Shown one piece after another: positions 1-10,252 of a stretch of 64,000 bases of DNA (its first letter is position 1; every line of letters starts with the position of its first letter). This DNA is from Sphingobacteriaceae bacterium (GTDB lineage Bacteria > Bacteroidota > Bacteroidia > Sphingobacteriales > Sphingobacteriaceae), in the NCBI GenBank assembly GCA_029266635.1, contig JAQSWM010000002.1, forward strand, positions 124,001 through 188,000. Reading direction: 5' to 3'. The translations under genes were made by a program, and so were the position numbers. Under the pieces are notes generated by a model. That model made no database searches. It was not told the DNA's origin and saw nothing but the letters and a program-made list of their open reading frames with translations.

Positions 1-1958
1 GCTTGTTTAAAGAAGATCCAAATACTTCTTACGGAACAAATGTGGATTATAAGCGGTACATCTTTCGTTCAAATCTTCAGTTAAATATTGATAAATATCT
101 GACCGCTACACTTAATCTTACTGGGAATATTCAGGATTATATTGAACCTGGAGCTGGATATGCTACAGTCTTCAACAGCTTGTTGACTACTCCTAATAAT
201 TCGTCACGAATATTTCTTAACGGCGATTCGCTCGCAGCATCACGGCAGTACGTAAATAATCCTTACGGGCTAGCAGTTTCAACGGGCTATCTAAAAAACA
301 ACTTACAAGCGGGGGCGGTAGATGTGAATCTGCGCCGGAGCATGGATGATGTTGTTAAGGGAATGTGGATGAAAGCTTTATTGTCATACAGCCCATATTA
401 CGAACAACGTGTTGACCGATCTAAAGGATATAACGCATATTATTATCCCGACCCCACCAGCAATGGTACTGTTACAAGAGTAAGGGCCATAAGTGATCAG
501 TTGAATACTTCGTCTGTGATGGGGCGTTTTCAACAAACGTATGCAGAATTGTCTACCGGTTACGATCGTGAATGGAGCAAGAATGCGCTCACCGCTGTTG
601 TTTTAGCGAACCTTGATAATAATCAAAGCGATAATCAATTGAATCAGGTGTATAAGGGTATTTCTACCCGCTTGGCTTATAGCTACGACCAACGGTACAA
701 TCTTGAGGCAGCAGCGGCTTATACCAGCAATAATTGGTATGCTCCCGGGCATCAAGGGGCTTTTTACCCGTCTGTTGGTGCAAGCTGGAATCTTCATAAT
801 GAGAATTTTTTGAAAGATGTGGCAGGCATAAATGAGTTCAGGTTGCGCCTATCATATGGACAGGTGGGTAATGCAGACCCAGGATATTATTTGTTTCGCG
901 AAAGGTATGTTGCCAGTACCGCTTATTATTTCGGCAATGGAAATAGCAGTTCTGCGTCTACGAGTATAGGGGCTGTTTCTGTGGACAGGCGTGATGAGAA
1001 AGCAAATAAGTTAGACATTGGTGCAGACCTTGCATTCAGCAAAAACCGAGGTTGGCTGAATGTAGATTATTATGATAATCGCGAATCCAACCTGTTGCAG
1101 ACCAGAGGCAGTAATAGCGGTATTTTTGGTCAGGCGTATCCAGGCGAGAACATTGGAAAAGTTAGATATTATGGTATTGAGTTAAACACTGGTTGGGCTA
1201 ATCATGTAGGAAAGCTCAGCTACTCTGTGTCGGGAAACCTTTCTACTGTAGGAAGCGAAATTTTGTTTATTGACGAACCTTCGGTTGCATATCCGCATAT
1301 GGCTCTGACGGGAAGCCCGGCAAACCAAATACGTGGTTACGTATATGAGGGGCTGTTTAATTCAGGCAATCTTAGTGCTGCAACTATCCCCGGCTTTACA
1401 CCAGTTGTCGGCGATGCCAGATATAAAGACCTTAACAATGATGGTATAATTAATCAAAACGATCAAACTGTTATTGGAAACGATCGCCCACTTCTTTTTT
1501 ATGGCGCTAACCTGGGTTTGAAGTACAGCGGCTTTGACATGAATGTTTTAGTTCAGGGGGTGGCTCACCGCGATATTTTAACAGCAGGAAATTATGAGTT
1601 CCCGATCAGCAACAATGGCTTTGGGCAGGCATACGAATATAATTTAAACCGCTACAATGCCCAAAACGCATCTACTGCAACTCTACCAAGGGTAACTTTA
1701 GGTACTGACATCAACAATTACATCGCATCATCTTTATTTGTGCGAAATGGAAGTTTCCTCAGGTTGAAGAATGTGGAATTAGGTTACAGTTTTGGTGGCA
1801 AAGCTCTTGCATCAGCTAAAATAAAAGGGATACGCGTATTTGTGAATGGAGAAAATCTTCTCACTGCTTCTGAATACAAAGAATCAGATCCGGAGGATTA
1901 TACCGGTTTGTACCCGTTACAACGGGTTATCAATGGTGGTTTGTCTATTAAATTATAG
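1..1958 (+). CDS. SusC-like TonB-dependent outer membrane receptor, 5'-truncated by window edge
   Basis: C-terminal 651 residues of a SusC/RagA-type receptor that imports oligosaccharides across the outer membrane, powered by TonB. The signal peptide, carboxypeptidase-like domain and plug lie upstream of the window; the reading frame is open from base 3 and there is no real start here. Visible sequence is the alternating aromatic/polar beta-barrel, including the late 'DLNNDGIINQNDQ' loop (about residue 477) shared by SusC proteins and the end 'GGLSIKL'. The SusD partner starts 11 bases downstream, so the two form a transport complex. Substrate cannot be read from the sequence; the neighbouring sulfatases and galactosidases suggest a sulfated glycan. 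Confidence 0.93.
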   Translation, partial: LFKEDPNTSYGTNVDYKRYIFRSNLQLNIDKYLTATLNLTGNIQDYIEPGAGYATVFNSLLTTPNNSSRIFLNGDSLAASRQYVNNPYGLAVSTGYLKNNLQAGAVDVNLRRSMDDVVKGMWMKALLSYSPYYEQRVDRSKGYNAYYYPDPTSNGTVTRVRAISDQLNTSSVMGRFQQTYAELSTGYDREWSKNALTAVVLANLDNNQSDNQLNQVYKGISTRLAYSYDQRYNLEAAAAYTSNNWYAPGHQGAFYPSVGASWNLHNENFLKDVAGINEFRLRLSYGQVGNADPGYYLFRERYVASTAYYFGNGNSSSASTSIGAVSVDRRDEKANKLDIGADLAFSKNRGWLNVDYYDNRESNLLQTRGSNSGIFGQAYPGENIGKVRYYGIELNTGWANHVGKLSYSVSGNLSTVGSEILFIDEPSVAYPHMALTGSPANQIRGYVYEGLFNSGNLSAATIPGFTPVVGDARYKDLNNDGIINQNDQTVIGNDRPLLFYGANLGLKYSGFDMNVLVQGVAHRDILTAGNYEFPISNNGFGQAYEYNLNRYNAQNASTATLPRVTLGTDINNYIASSLFVRNGSFLRLKNVELGYSFGGKALASAKIKGIRVFVNGENLLTASEYKESDPEDYTGLYPLQRVINGGLSIKL

Positions 1959-1969
1959 GAGGTTATTGA

Positions 1970-3643
1970 ATGTATACTAAACAATTATATAAAATATTTG
2001 CAGTGCTGATGGTGCTAAGCCTGGTACAGCTCGGATGCAAGAAGTTTGAGCAAATACCGGTAGAAGGTCGAACAGAGGATATCGTTTTTGATGAAAAAGA
2101 TGTAAACGGTTTCTTTGCTGAGCAAGCATTGACAAACATCTACACGTACTTGCCGAACGGGTTTAACCGAATAGACAACGCGTTTCTATGTACAGCAACG
2201 GACGATGGAATTTCATCACAGTATTCAAGCAATATTGAAATCTTGTCAAAGGGCCTGCAAAGCCCTACGCTAACTGTAGATGATGTGTTTGCAGAGAATT
2301 ATGAAGGTATCAAAAAGGCAAACATTTTCTTATCCAAGGTAGATGTTGTGCCTGTACTGGCAATAACTAAGCAGTATTGGAAAGCAGAAGCACGGTTCTT
2401 GCGGGCAATGTTCTACTTTGAACTGATCAAAAGATATGGCGGCGTTCCGTTGATAGGCGATAAGGTTTTCGTCTTGAGCGATAAAATTGATATGCCACGC
2501 AATACTTATGCGGAATGCGTGCAATACATTGTTGCTGAGTGTGATGCTATCAGTGGGCTATTAAGAAAAGAACCGGTTACAGCAAGTTCTGAAACAGGCC
2601 GGATCACACAGGGCGCAGCCTTGGCTTTAAAGGCAAGAACTTTATTGTATGCAGCGAGCCCGCTTAACAATCCTAATGATGTTACCAAATGGGCAGCAGC
2701 AGCTGCGGCAGCCAAAACGGTCATTGATCTGGGTTATTATGCATTGAATAACAGCTTCGTTGCGGCCTTTAATAATCGCTCAGATAAAGAGGTGATTTTG
2801 GCATTCCAGCAGGCGAAAAATCAAAATCTTGAGAGAGCGAACTCGCCTGTAGGTTATTTTACTGACCTGATTGATGCCAATGGTTTAACCAGCCCGACAC
2901 AGGAGTTGGTGGACGCATTTCCAATGAAGACAGGTAAGCCTATCACTGACTTGAAAACGCCTGCCAACCCAACAGGATACGACCCGGCGAAGCCTTATGA
3001 AAACAGAGATGCGAGGTTTGAAGCCACAATTTTCTATAATGGACAACCGTGGTTCGGCCGTGGTGTTCAAACATATGATGGCGGGCTCGACCGTCCTGGA
3101 GGAAGCCTGATACAAACAAGAACAGGTTACTATCTGCGCAAATTTTTACCAGACCTGTCAACTGCTAATACTTATGGAGCAATAGATCACAACTTCATTA
3201 TATTTAGGTATGCTGAAATTTTACTGGATTATGCGGAGGCAATTAATGAATCTGGAGATGTATTGGCAAACCGCACTGAAGCTTATAAACAGCTTACCGC
3301 ACTTCGCAAGCGTGCAGGCATTACTGCAGGAACGGGCTCTTTGTATGGTTTAACTGCAAATATGACCCAGGCACAAATGCGGGACGCGATCCGGCTAGAG
3401 CGCCGTATTGAACTTGCCTTTGAGGAGCATCGCTTCTGGGATGTAAGAAGATGGAAGACAGCAGAAGTTGAGTTTAATAAAATGCTGCATGGCGTGAGGA
3501 TTACAAACACATCGCCGCTGCCAACTTACAATTATGTAAATGCTACTAATATCGTGTTCAAAGCTCCTATGTATTTATATCCTATTCCATACTCAGAGTT
3601 GCAGAACAATAAAGCATTAACGCAAAATCCCGGCTGGAAGTAA
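1970..3643 (+). CDS. SusD/RagB family outer membrane glycan-binding lipoprotein
   Basis: Surface lipoprotein of 557 residues that caps the preceding SusC barrel and captures glycan. A lipoprotein signal ends in the lipobox LGC (Cys23). The N-terminal half contains the helical SusD segment with 'AEARFLRAMFYFEL' and 'RYGGVPLIGD' (about residues 140-165), and the C-terminal part has the family signature 'LAFEEHRFWDVRRWK' (about residues 484-498) before a terminal 'QNPGWK'. Length is normal for the family (500-600). Start ATG lies 11 bases after the SusC stop and follows 'aggaggttattga', a good ribosome-binding site. Co-transcription with the upstream SusC is expected. Confidence 0.95.
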   Translation: MYTKQLYKIFAVLMVLSLVQLGCKKFEQIPVEGRTEDIVFDEKDVNGFFAEQALTNIYTYLPNGFNRIDNAFLCTATDDGISSQYSSNIEILSKGLQSPTLTVDDVFAENYEGIKKANIFLSKVDVVPVLAITKQYWKAEARFLRAMFYFELIKRYGGVPLIGDKVFVLSDKIDMPRNTYAECVQYIVAECDAISGLLRKEPVTASSETGRITQGAALALKARTLLYAASPLNNPNDVTKWAAAAAAAKTVIDLGYYALNNSFVAAFNNRSDKEVILAFQQAKNQNLERANSPVGYFTDLIDANGLTSPTQELVDAFPMKTGKPITDLKTPANPTGYDPAKPYENRDARFEATIFYNGQPWFGRGVQTYDGGLDRPGGSLIQTRTGYYLRKFLPDLSTANTYGAIDHNFIIFRYAEILLDYAEAINESGDVLANRTEAYKQLTALRKRAGITAGTGSLYGLTANMTQAQMRDAIRLERRIELAFEEHRFWDVRRWKTAEVEFNKMLHGVRITNTSPLPTYNYVNATNIVFKAPMYLYPIPYSELQNNKALTQNPGWK

Positions 3644-3667
3644 TTTAATCAATAACAAGCGATTGAT

Positions 3668-6600
3668 ATGAAGAATCTATACAAAATATTATTATCGGTT
3701 CTGTTCCTATATGGACCGGTTATAGCGCAAGCGCAAACCCGTGTAGTAACGGGAGTTGTGAAAGATGACCAGGGCACCTTGCCTGGTATCACAATCTTAG
3801 AAAAATCAACGCCCACTAACGGAGTTGTTACCGATGTTGAGGGGAAATTCAGGATCACGTTGCATGGAAACAGCAATGTGATAATTGTAAAAAGCCTCGG
3901 ATATGTAACCAAGGAGGTTAACGTGGCAGGCAAACAAAATGTGAGCGTCACTTTGGCTATGGATGCACGCGGACTAGAAGACGTAGTGGTTGTAGGATAT
4001 GGTACACAGAAAAAAATCGATGTGACCGGTTCTATCAGTACTGTAACGCGGAATGATATACAGCAAACACCATCTGCAAGTATCCAAAACGCATTAACAG
4101 GTAAACTGCCCGGATTTTTCTCTCAGCAACGCAGTGGCCGCCCCGGCGACGATGGTGCGGAGTTCTTCGTTCGCGGTATCAGTACATTCGGCCCTGCCCA
4201 AACTCCCCTCATCCTGGTGGACGATATTGAGTTTTCATATGACGATTTCTCAAACATTGACCCCAATGAGGTGCAGAGCTTAAGTATTTTGAAGGATGCT
4301 GCTGCAACAGCGGTTTACGGTGTAAAAGGCGCTAATGGCGTTATATTAGTAACAACCCGTAGAGGTCAGGTAGGGGCGCCTCGGGTAAATTTCAGAACAG
4401 AATTTGGGCTCCAAATGCCTATGCACGTACCTAAGATCCTTGATGCAGCTAATATGGCTATCCTGCGGAACGAAGCATTGAAGAACGACGCAACCATTTC
4501 TGGAGGTGCTTACACCCCCGACTTTACTGATGCTGATATTGAGCTGTTCAGAAACGGGCAGGATCCATATGGGCATCCGAACATTGATTGGTACAATACA
4601 TTGTTTAAGAAAACAGCCCCTATCAACAAAAACAATCTTGACCTGTCGGGAGGTAGTGATGCCGTACAGTATTTCGTATCTATGGGCTACGAGACGCAGG
4701 ACGGGATACTTCGCGATTTTAAGGGTGGTGATGAGGTCGACAACAATTTTCGATACAACCGATTTAATTTTAGATCAAACGTTGACATCAAGGCGAATAA
4801 ATCTCTTTCCTTTAAATTCGATTTTTCTGGCGCTAACGCAATAACTAATCAGCCACAGATTGGCACCGGCGTTTTTGGTGAAATATATAATTACGAGGGA
4901 TTGACGCCATTTGTGTACCCTATTTACAATCCTAATGGAAGTTTTGGCTTTACAGATCCCAATAGGCCACAGCCTGGCAATAACGTGGTTGGCCGTATTT
5001 CTACAGGAGGTTATGACCGCGAAAGGCAAAATATCATGAGCCTAAATGGTTCTGTAATTCAGAAGCTCGACTTCTTGACAAAAGGTTTGTCTGCTAAAGC
5101 AATGGTGTCTTTATCCAACTCAAATAAAGCTACCCGGTCTCAAACTGTCTCCAACTTTCCGTCGTTTTATTACAACCCTACAACGGGCACATATACTCCA
5201 CGAAACGCGAATATCTATCGGGTAGATCCTTATTCTTTGAGTTATGCACCTGGCTTGCCGAGGCGCCAATCGACCATCCAGGCGCACCTGAATTATGGAC
5301 GTTCTTTCGGCAACCATAATGTAAATGCATTAGTATTATACAATCAAAATACGAAAGTAAAAGCTGTTCTGGATAATAACGATGTTGAAACAGAACGCAG
5401 TTATATACCAGAAAATTTTCGTGGTGTCTCCAGCCGTTTGGCTTATAACTTTAGTAACAAATACCTGATTGAATTTAACGGCAGCTACAACGGCTCTGAC
5501 CGTTTTGCAGAAGGCCATCGTTTCGGATTTTTCCCGGCTGTTTCTGGTGGGTGGGTATTATCCGAAGAAAACTTTATTAAAAAGAATGCCGAGTTCATAA
5601 GCCTATTTAAACTTCGTGGCTCATGGGGTATTGTCGGAAGTGATTACATCAAAGACGACAAGAATTCTTATGAAGAGCTCTACACCAGGGGAGGAGCATA
5701 CTCTTTCGGCGAAACGAACAAGAACTATACTTCTATCGTTCCAGGCTCTCTTGCTAACCTGAATGTGACCTGGGAGAAAGAAAGAAAAGCTGAGATCGCA
5801 ACAGATTTTGCATTATTCAATGGCAAAGTAAGCGGTACCGCCGCCGTCTTTGATAATAAACGTTATGATATTTTGGCAAACAGGAACACTGTACCAAGTT
5901 ATTTTGGTGTTCAAAATGCTCAACTGCCTCCTTTGAACCTAGGTATTGTAAGTAATAAAGGGTACGAGTTTGAGTTGGTGTATAATGGTAAGATCGGAAA
6001 GGACTTCGGATTTAACCTAAAGGGTAACTACTCCTACGCAAAAAACAAGATTCTGGAAATTGACGAAGTGCCACCTAGATATGAATACCAAAGACAAACT
6101 GGGCGTTCTGTAGGAGAGGTTCAAGGTTTCATTTGGGACGGATACTATTCTGTTGCTGAGGCAGCAGATCCGTCAGTGCCAAAATATATCGGGTCAACTA
6201 CAGCTGCCGGAGGTCCTGGAACTACGCTGCCAGGGTTTCTTAAATATCGGGATCTGAATGGCGATGGTGTGATCACGGATGATGATAGAGGTTATTTTGG
6301 CGACTCCAACTTGCCAACTACAATCATCGGCTTCGCCACAGGCTTTACTTATAAGCGTGTGTCACTTAACGTATTGTTGCAGGCTGGTTTGGGTTCAGAC
6401 GTGCAGATAGGCTACAATTTTTCCGTGCCATTTAAAGGAAATCTACAGGCTATTCATTTAGATAGGTGGACTCCGGAAACGGCGGCAACCGCAACGTTCC
6501 CCGCCTTGGTTAGCAATTTCCATGGAACTTATATGACCACAGCAAGTAACTCAAGTTTTTGGGCGGTGAGCGGCAACTATTTGCGTGTCAAGTCCGTAGA

Positions 6601-6817
6601 GCTAGGATATAAGGTACCGGAGAATTTTGCAACGGCGATTGGTTTAAAAGGATTGCGGGTGTATGCGAATGCTTATAATCTTATGTCATGGTCAAAGGTG
6701 TTCAACAGGTATGGAGTTGACCCAGAAGTGGCAAGAGGCGGTGGAAATAATGGCTATGTGTTGCCTTACCCTCAGTCAGCTATATTCAATTTAGGTCTTA
6801 ACGTTTCAGTAAAATAA
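3668..6817 (+). CDS. SusC-like TonB-dependent outer membrane receptor
   Basis: Complete SusC/RagA-type receptor of 1049 residues. Order of parts: signal peptide (1-22, ending AQAQ), CarboxypepD_reg-like domain (about 26-100), TonB-box-like 'EDVVVVGYG' (about 104-112), plug (about 118-235) with the SusC signature 'SILKDAAATAVYGVKGANG', then a beta-barrel to the C-terminus. The late 'DLNGDGVITDDDRG' loop is also typical. The SusD gene overlaps or abuts its stop codon, showing a coupled pair. This is the second SusC/SusD pair in tandem, 24 bases after the first, so the locus probably makes one long transcript. Substrate unknown; import of an oligosaccharide is inferred from family and context. 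Confidence 0.96.
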   Translation: MKNLYKILLSVLFLYGPVIAQAQTRVVTGVVKDDQGTLPGITILEKSTPTNGVVTDVEGKFRITLHGNSNVIIVKSLGYVTKEVNVAGKQNVSVTLAMDARGLEDVVVVGYGTQKKIDVTGSISTVTRNDIQQTPSASIQNALTGKLPGFFSQQRSGRPGDDGAEFFVRGISTFGPAQTPLILVDDIEFSYDDFSNIDPNEVQSLSILKDAAATAVYGVKGANGVILVTTRRGQVGAPRVNFRTEFGLQMPMHVPKILDAANMAILRNEALKNDATISGGAYTPDFTDADIELFRNGQDPYGHPNIDWYNTLFKKTAPINKNNLDLSGGSDAVQYFVSMGYETQDGILRDFKGGDEVDNNFRYNRFNFRSNVDIKANKSLSFKFDFSGANAITNQPQIGTGVFGEIYNYEGLTPFVYPIYNPNGSFGFTDPNRPQPGNNVVGRISTGGYDRERQNIMSLNGSVIQKLDFLTKGLSAKAMVSLSNSNKATRSQTVSNFPSFYYNPTTGTYTPRNANIYRVDPYSLSYAPGLPRRQSTIQAHLNYGRSFGNHNVNALVLYNQNTKVKAVLDNNDVETERSYIPENFRGVSSRLAYNFSNKYLIEFNGSYNGSDRFAEGHRFGFFPAVSGGWVLSEENFIKKNAEFISLFKLRGSWGIVGSDYIKDDKNSYEELYTRGGAYSFGETNKNYTSIVPGSLANLNVTWEKERKAEIATDFALFNGKVSGTAAVFDNKRYDILANRNTVPSYFGVQNAQLPPLNLGIVSNKGYEFELVYNGKIGKDFGFNLKGNYSYAKNKILEIDEVPPRYEYQRQTGRSVGEVQGFIWDGYYSVAEAADPSVPKYIGSTTAAGGPGTTLPGFLKYRDLNGDGVITDDDRGYFGDSNLPTTIIGFATGFTYKRVSLNVLLQAGLGSDVQIGYNFSVPFKGNLQAIHLDRWTPETAATATFPALVSNFHGTYMTTASNSSFWAVSGNYLRVKSVELGYKVPENFATAIGLKGLRVYANAYNLMSWSKVFNRYGVDPEVARGGGNNGYVLPYPQSAIFNLGLNVSVK

Positions 6818-6825
6818 TGTTAGTT

Positions 6826-8631
6826 ATGAAAAAAATATTTTTACTAGGTGGGGTATTGCTTATAGCAGGCGCATCCTGCCAAAAGGCGAGCTTCCTTGAT
6901 ACCAAATCAACAGGCAGCCTTAATACCGAAGTAACGTTTGCGGATAGCACCAACACTATGGACTTTCTGGCAGGCCTTTATATCGACAATGCTTATAATT
7001 TCAATATTGCAAGTGGGCATAATCTTGACGACTTATCAAAAGAAGCAGATGAAGCGGAGGGAAGATATCCTGCATTGGGTAATTTTGACAAGGTTTTCAC
7101 TTCCGGTACCTTTGCTAACGCGTATTTTGGACGATTTGCGACAAACTGGACAAACTTCTACAACAACATCCGTAACGCAAATATCTTTTTAGCGAATGTG
7201 GATAAGGCTCCGTTATCAGAGGCTAAAAAGAAGAGAGTAAAGGCTGAAGCACGTTTTATCAGAACGCTTCATTATTTCTTCCTGACTCGTTCCTTTGGAG
7301 GGGTTCCTTTGCTCGGGGATCGGGTATACGATCTTGCAGATGCGCCAACTGAAAAAAGAGCAACTTATGAAGAATGCGTAAACTACATGATTAGCGAACT
7401 TGACGCCATTGCTCCTCAGTTGCCGCCAAACTATACCGGCGATGATTATGGCAGGATAACTAAAGGTGCTGCTCTCGCTCTAAAATCAAGAATATTGTTA
7501 TTTGCTGCCAGCCCACTCTACAATGGCGGAAGTACAGCTGTTGATCCGGAGCTGATAAAAGTAACAGCCTATCCAACCTTTGATAAGAACCGCTGGGAAA
7601 AAGCACGTCTTGCAGCAAAGGCCGTGATGGACTTAGGCATATATACTTTAAATATTGATAATAGTAACGCTCCAACAAGCCAATGGAGTGGCAGCTCAAC
7701 AGGCAAGGGCTACGGGTTTTACAATCTATTTTTAACCCGGGTTAATAACGAATTTATCCTGCCGAGGCCGTTGCCTCCAGGCAAACAAACAGAGGTGGTA
7801 TCTAATCCGAAAACAAGGGGCGGGGCTAACTTCTATTTCTACCCAACTCAAGAGCTTGTAGACATGTTCCCGACCATCAACGGCAAGCCGATCTCTACAG
7901 ATGTAAAGTCCCCAACTAACTCTTCAGGGTATGATGAAGCAAACCCTTACGCAAATCGGGATCCACGGATGTCTGCAACCATAGTATACAATCAAAGCAT
8001 GATGTTTTTGAACAGTACAAAAGCATTAGCCCCGGTTAATACATATGTTGGCGCTCCCCAGGATGGTATTGTGGCAATATCTTCGAATACAGCTACTATT
8101 ACAGGCTACTATAATCGCAAGTTGACAAGCGAGGAAACAGCGGTTACAGGCGGAAGCAATATTCAGAGAAGCCTACCGATTATCCGCTACGCTGAAATCC
8201 TGTTAAACTATGCGGAAGCAACCAATGAAATGGGCAATAGTGCAGAAGCAATGCAGACCTTGGTGCCTTTAAGATTGAGGGCCGGAATAAATGCTGGTAC
8301 AAATGGAATGTATGGTTTACCTGTTAATCCAAGTGTGGACGATGCACGAAAAATTATCCAAAATGAAAGGGCCATAGAGCTCGCTTTTGAACAACACCGC
8401 ATTTGGGACATGAGGCGATGGAAAATAGGTGACTTGATTGATGGTAAGTTTCTTCACGGAATGCGCATCACTAAGACTGGAAGTAAATACACCTACGAGA
8501 GGGTTGAGGTACGTACCCGTTACTTTAAGCCAATCTATTACTATTTCCCAATACCTAAAGATGATGTAACGATTAGCGGAGGCAAGCTACTTCAGAATCC
8601 TGGCTACGACGGCGTTCCGATCAAGCCGTAA
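6826..8631 (+). CDS. SusD/RagB family outer membrane glycan-binding lipoprotein
   Basis: Partner of the preceding SusC. I place the start at the ATG at 6826 because it begins a textbook lipoprotein signal (MKKIFLLGG...AGASC, Cys18); an in-frame ATG at 6817 overlaps the SusC stop by one base and would add three residues. Family hallmarks are 'AEARFIRTLHYFFLTR' followed by 'FGGVPLLGD', the 'GRITKGAALALKSRILL' helix, and the C-terminal 'LAFEQHRIWDMRRWK'. About 601 residues, normal for SusD. It binds glycan at the cell surface and hands it to SusC. A rho-independent terminator lies 25 bases after the stop and closes the plus-strand operon. Confidence 0.95.
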   Translation: MKKIFLLGGVLLIAGASCQKASFLDTKSTGSLNTEVTFADSTNTMDFLAGLYIDNAYNFNIASGHNLDDLSKEADEAEGRYPALGNFDKVFTSGTFANAYFGRFATNWTNFYNNIRNANIFLANVDKAPLSEAKKKRVKAEARFIRTLHYFFLTRSFGGVPLLGDRVYDLADAPTEKRATYEECVNYMISELDAIAPQLPPNYTGDDYGRITKGAALALKSRILLFAASPLYNGGSTAVDPELIKVTAYPTFDKNRWEKARLAAKAVMDLGIYTLNIDNSNAPTSQWSGSSTGKGYGFYNLFLTRVNNEFILPRPLPPGKQTEVVSNPKTRGGANFYFYPTQELVDMFPTINGKPISTDVKSPTNSSGYDEANPYANRDPRMSATIVYNQSMMFLNSTKALAPVNTYVGAPQDGIVAISSNTATITGYYNRKLTSEETAVTGGSNIQRSLPIIRYAEILLNYAEATNEMGNSAEAMQTLVPLRLRAGINAGTNGMYGLPVNPSVDDARKIIQNERAIELAFEQHRIWDMRRWKIGDLIDGKFLHGMRITKTGSKYTYERVEVRTRYFKPIYYYFPIPKDDVTISGGKLLQNPGYDGVPIKP

Positions 8632-8655
8632 AACGAGAATACTTTAAAAAGAAAA

Positions 8656-8693
8656 AGCCGGTTCAGCATCAAGCTGGACCGGCTCTTTTGTTT
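8656..8693 (+). terminator. Rho-independent terminator after SusC/SusD operon, possibly bidirectional
   Basis: A 12-base stem (AGCCGGTTCAGC / GCTGGACCGGCT, one G-T wobble) with a 5-base loop is followed by cttttgttt and preceded by a run of A. The A-run gives it a T-tract on the minus strand too, so it can also terminate the convergent sulfatase gene that ends at 8715. Confidence 0.85.
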
Positions 8694-8714
8694 GGCAGAG
8701 GCTGGCACGCCGGG

Positions 8715-10250
8715 CTATTTGCCTTCGTGGCCGCGAACCGTGTTTAATACGTGCAACAGTTGAGCAGCCTTTTCGGGCTCCTTAGAAATAAGGTTATTTT
8801 TTTCACCCGGATCGCGGCTGAGCTTGAAAAGTTGCCCCTTTGGATCATTTCCCAACTCAATGTTCGTGTTAGCCATCACTTGTGGCCCCTTGTTCGGCTC
8901 AATGTATTTCCACTTGCCTTGCAGGATAGACAACGTGTTGTTTAATGATTGCTCCACAACATAGCTCCGTTCTTTGTGCGATTTTCCTAAAAACGAATTA
9001 AGCATATTGAAGCTGTCGGGAGCATCGCCTTGCGCTATGGCTTGTCCTGTCAAAGAAGCTAGTGAAGCGTAAAGATCTACCTGGCTCATCAGGGCATCAG
9101 ATATTTTGTTGCTTTTCACATGCCCTGGCCACCGCACGATAAAAGGCACTCTCGTCCCCGCATCAAATGCACTGTACTTTCCTCCTCTGAACTCGCCCGA
9201 CGGCGTATGCCCGTTCAACATCTCCACAGCCTTGTCCTTATATCCGTCGTCCACCACAGGGCCGTTATCGCTGCTGAATATTACCATCGTTTTGTCTGTC
9301 AAATTCAACCGGTCCAGCGTTTTCAGCACTTCACCAACGCTCCAGTCCAGCTCAAGAATGGCATCGCCCCGCGGGCCCATTCCACTCTTTCCGAGAAAAC
9401 GCGAATTCGGCAACCGTGGCACGTGGATCTGGTGCGTGGCAAAATAAAGAAAGAACGGTCCGTTTTGATGATCTTCTATAAATCTGTTTGCTCGGTTGGT
9501 AAACACATCTGCCATATCCTCATCAATCCAGCGGGCTTTTTTGCCACCGCTCATCCATCCGATACGGCTAACACCATTTATGATTGTATTGTCATGACCA
9601 TGTGAATACATCATCTTCAACAGCTCAGGATTTTCTGACCCTGTGGGCTCATTGCCGATCTTGTTTTTGTAACTAACCATGATCGGGTCGGCGGGATCAA
9701 GATCAACAATACGGTGATTCTCCATGTACACACAAGGAACACGATCGCCAGTTGCGGGCATTAAAAAGCAATAGTTAAATCCTACCTCCAGTGGTCCGGG
9801 AGTTATGTCGCCATTCCAGTTTGGCCCTCCCGCCGGACCAAGCCCCAAATGCCATTTTCCGACCGCACCTGTATAATAGCCGGCTTTTTGCAACATGCCC
9901 GGAAGTGTGGTGATGTTAGTGGGAATGATGAGCGCTGCATCGCCCGGAGCTATGCCGGTACCTGTTTTTCGCCAGGCGTATTTCCCTGTTAAAAGCGAAA
10001 AACGTGCCGGAGTGCAGGTTGATGACGTGGTGTGGGAGTTTGTAAACTTCAAACCTTCTGCAGCTATCCGGTCAATGTTTGGAGTTTTGATTTTGGTAGC
10101 ACCGTAAGTGCTGATGTCACCGTATCCCAGGTCATCCGTGTAGATAATCACGATGTTTGGTTTCGATGCTGTTGTTTGGGCATCAACAGAAATCGCAGTA
10201 AGCGAAAAGAAGCATACTGTTAAACAGGATTTGAAGTTCAATTTTTTCAT
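8715..10250 (-). CDS. Secreted arylsulfatase (formylglycine sulfatase, S1 family)
   Basis: Hydrolyses sulfate esters, probably from a carbohydrate in the periplasm. It is 511 residues with a signal peptide (ends VDAQ, about residue 25). Active-site features: metal-binding 'IIYTDDLGYGD' (Asp39/Asp40), the formylglycine motif Cys79-Thr-Pro-Ala-Arg83, 'GKWHLGLG' and 'SSDNGPV' carrying further metal or sulfate ligands. The Cys form requires a maturase (anSME or FGE) that is not in this window. It is the second gene of a minus-strand pair, starting 2 bases after the TonB-receptor stop, so sulfatase and receptor are co-expressed. Exact sulfatase subfamily and substrate cannot be assigned by eye. 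Confidence 0.94.
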   Translation of the reverse strand: MKKLNFKSCLTVCFFSLTAISVDAQTTASKPNIVIIYTDDLGYGDISTYGATKIKTPNIDRIAAEGLKFTNSHTTSSTCTPARFSLLTGKYAWRKTGTGIAPGDAALIIPTNITTLPGMLQKAGYYTGAVGKWHLGLGPAGGPNWNGDITPGPLEVGFNYCFLMPATGDRVPCVYMENHRIVDLDPADPIMVSYKNKIGNEPTGSENPELLKMMYSHGHDNTIINGVSRIGWMSGGKKARWIDEDMADVFTNRANRFIEDHQNGPFFLYFATHQIHVPRLPNSRFLGKSGMGPRGDAILELDWSVGEVLKTLDRLNLTDKTMVIFSSDNGPVVDDGYKDKAVEMLNGHTPSGEFRGGKYSAFDAGTRVPFIVRWPGHVKSNKISDALMSQVDLYASLASLTGQAIAQGDAPDSFNMLNSFLGKSHKERSYVVEQSLNNTLSILQGKWKYIEPNKGPQVMANTNIELGNDPKGQLFKLSRDPGEKNNLISKEPEKAAQLLHVLNTVRGHEGK

Positions 10251-10252
10251 AG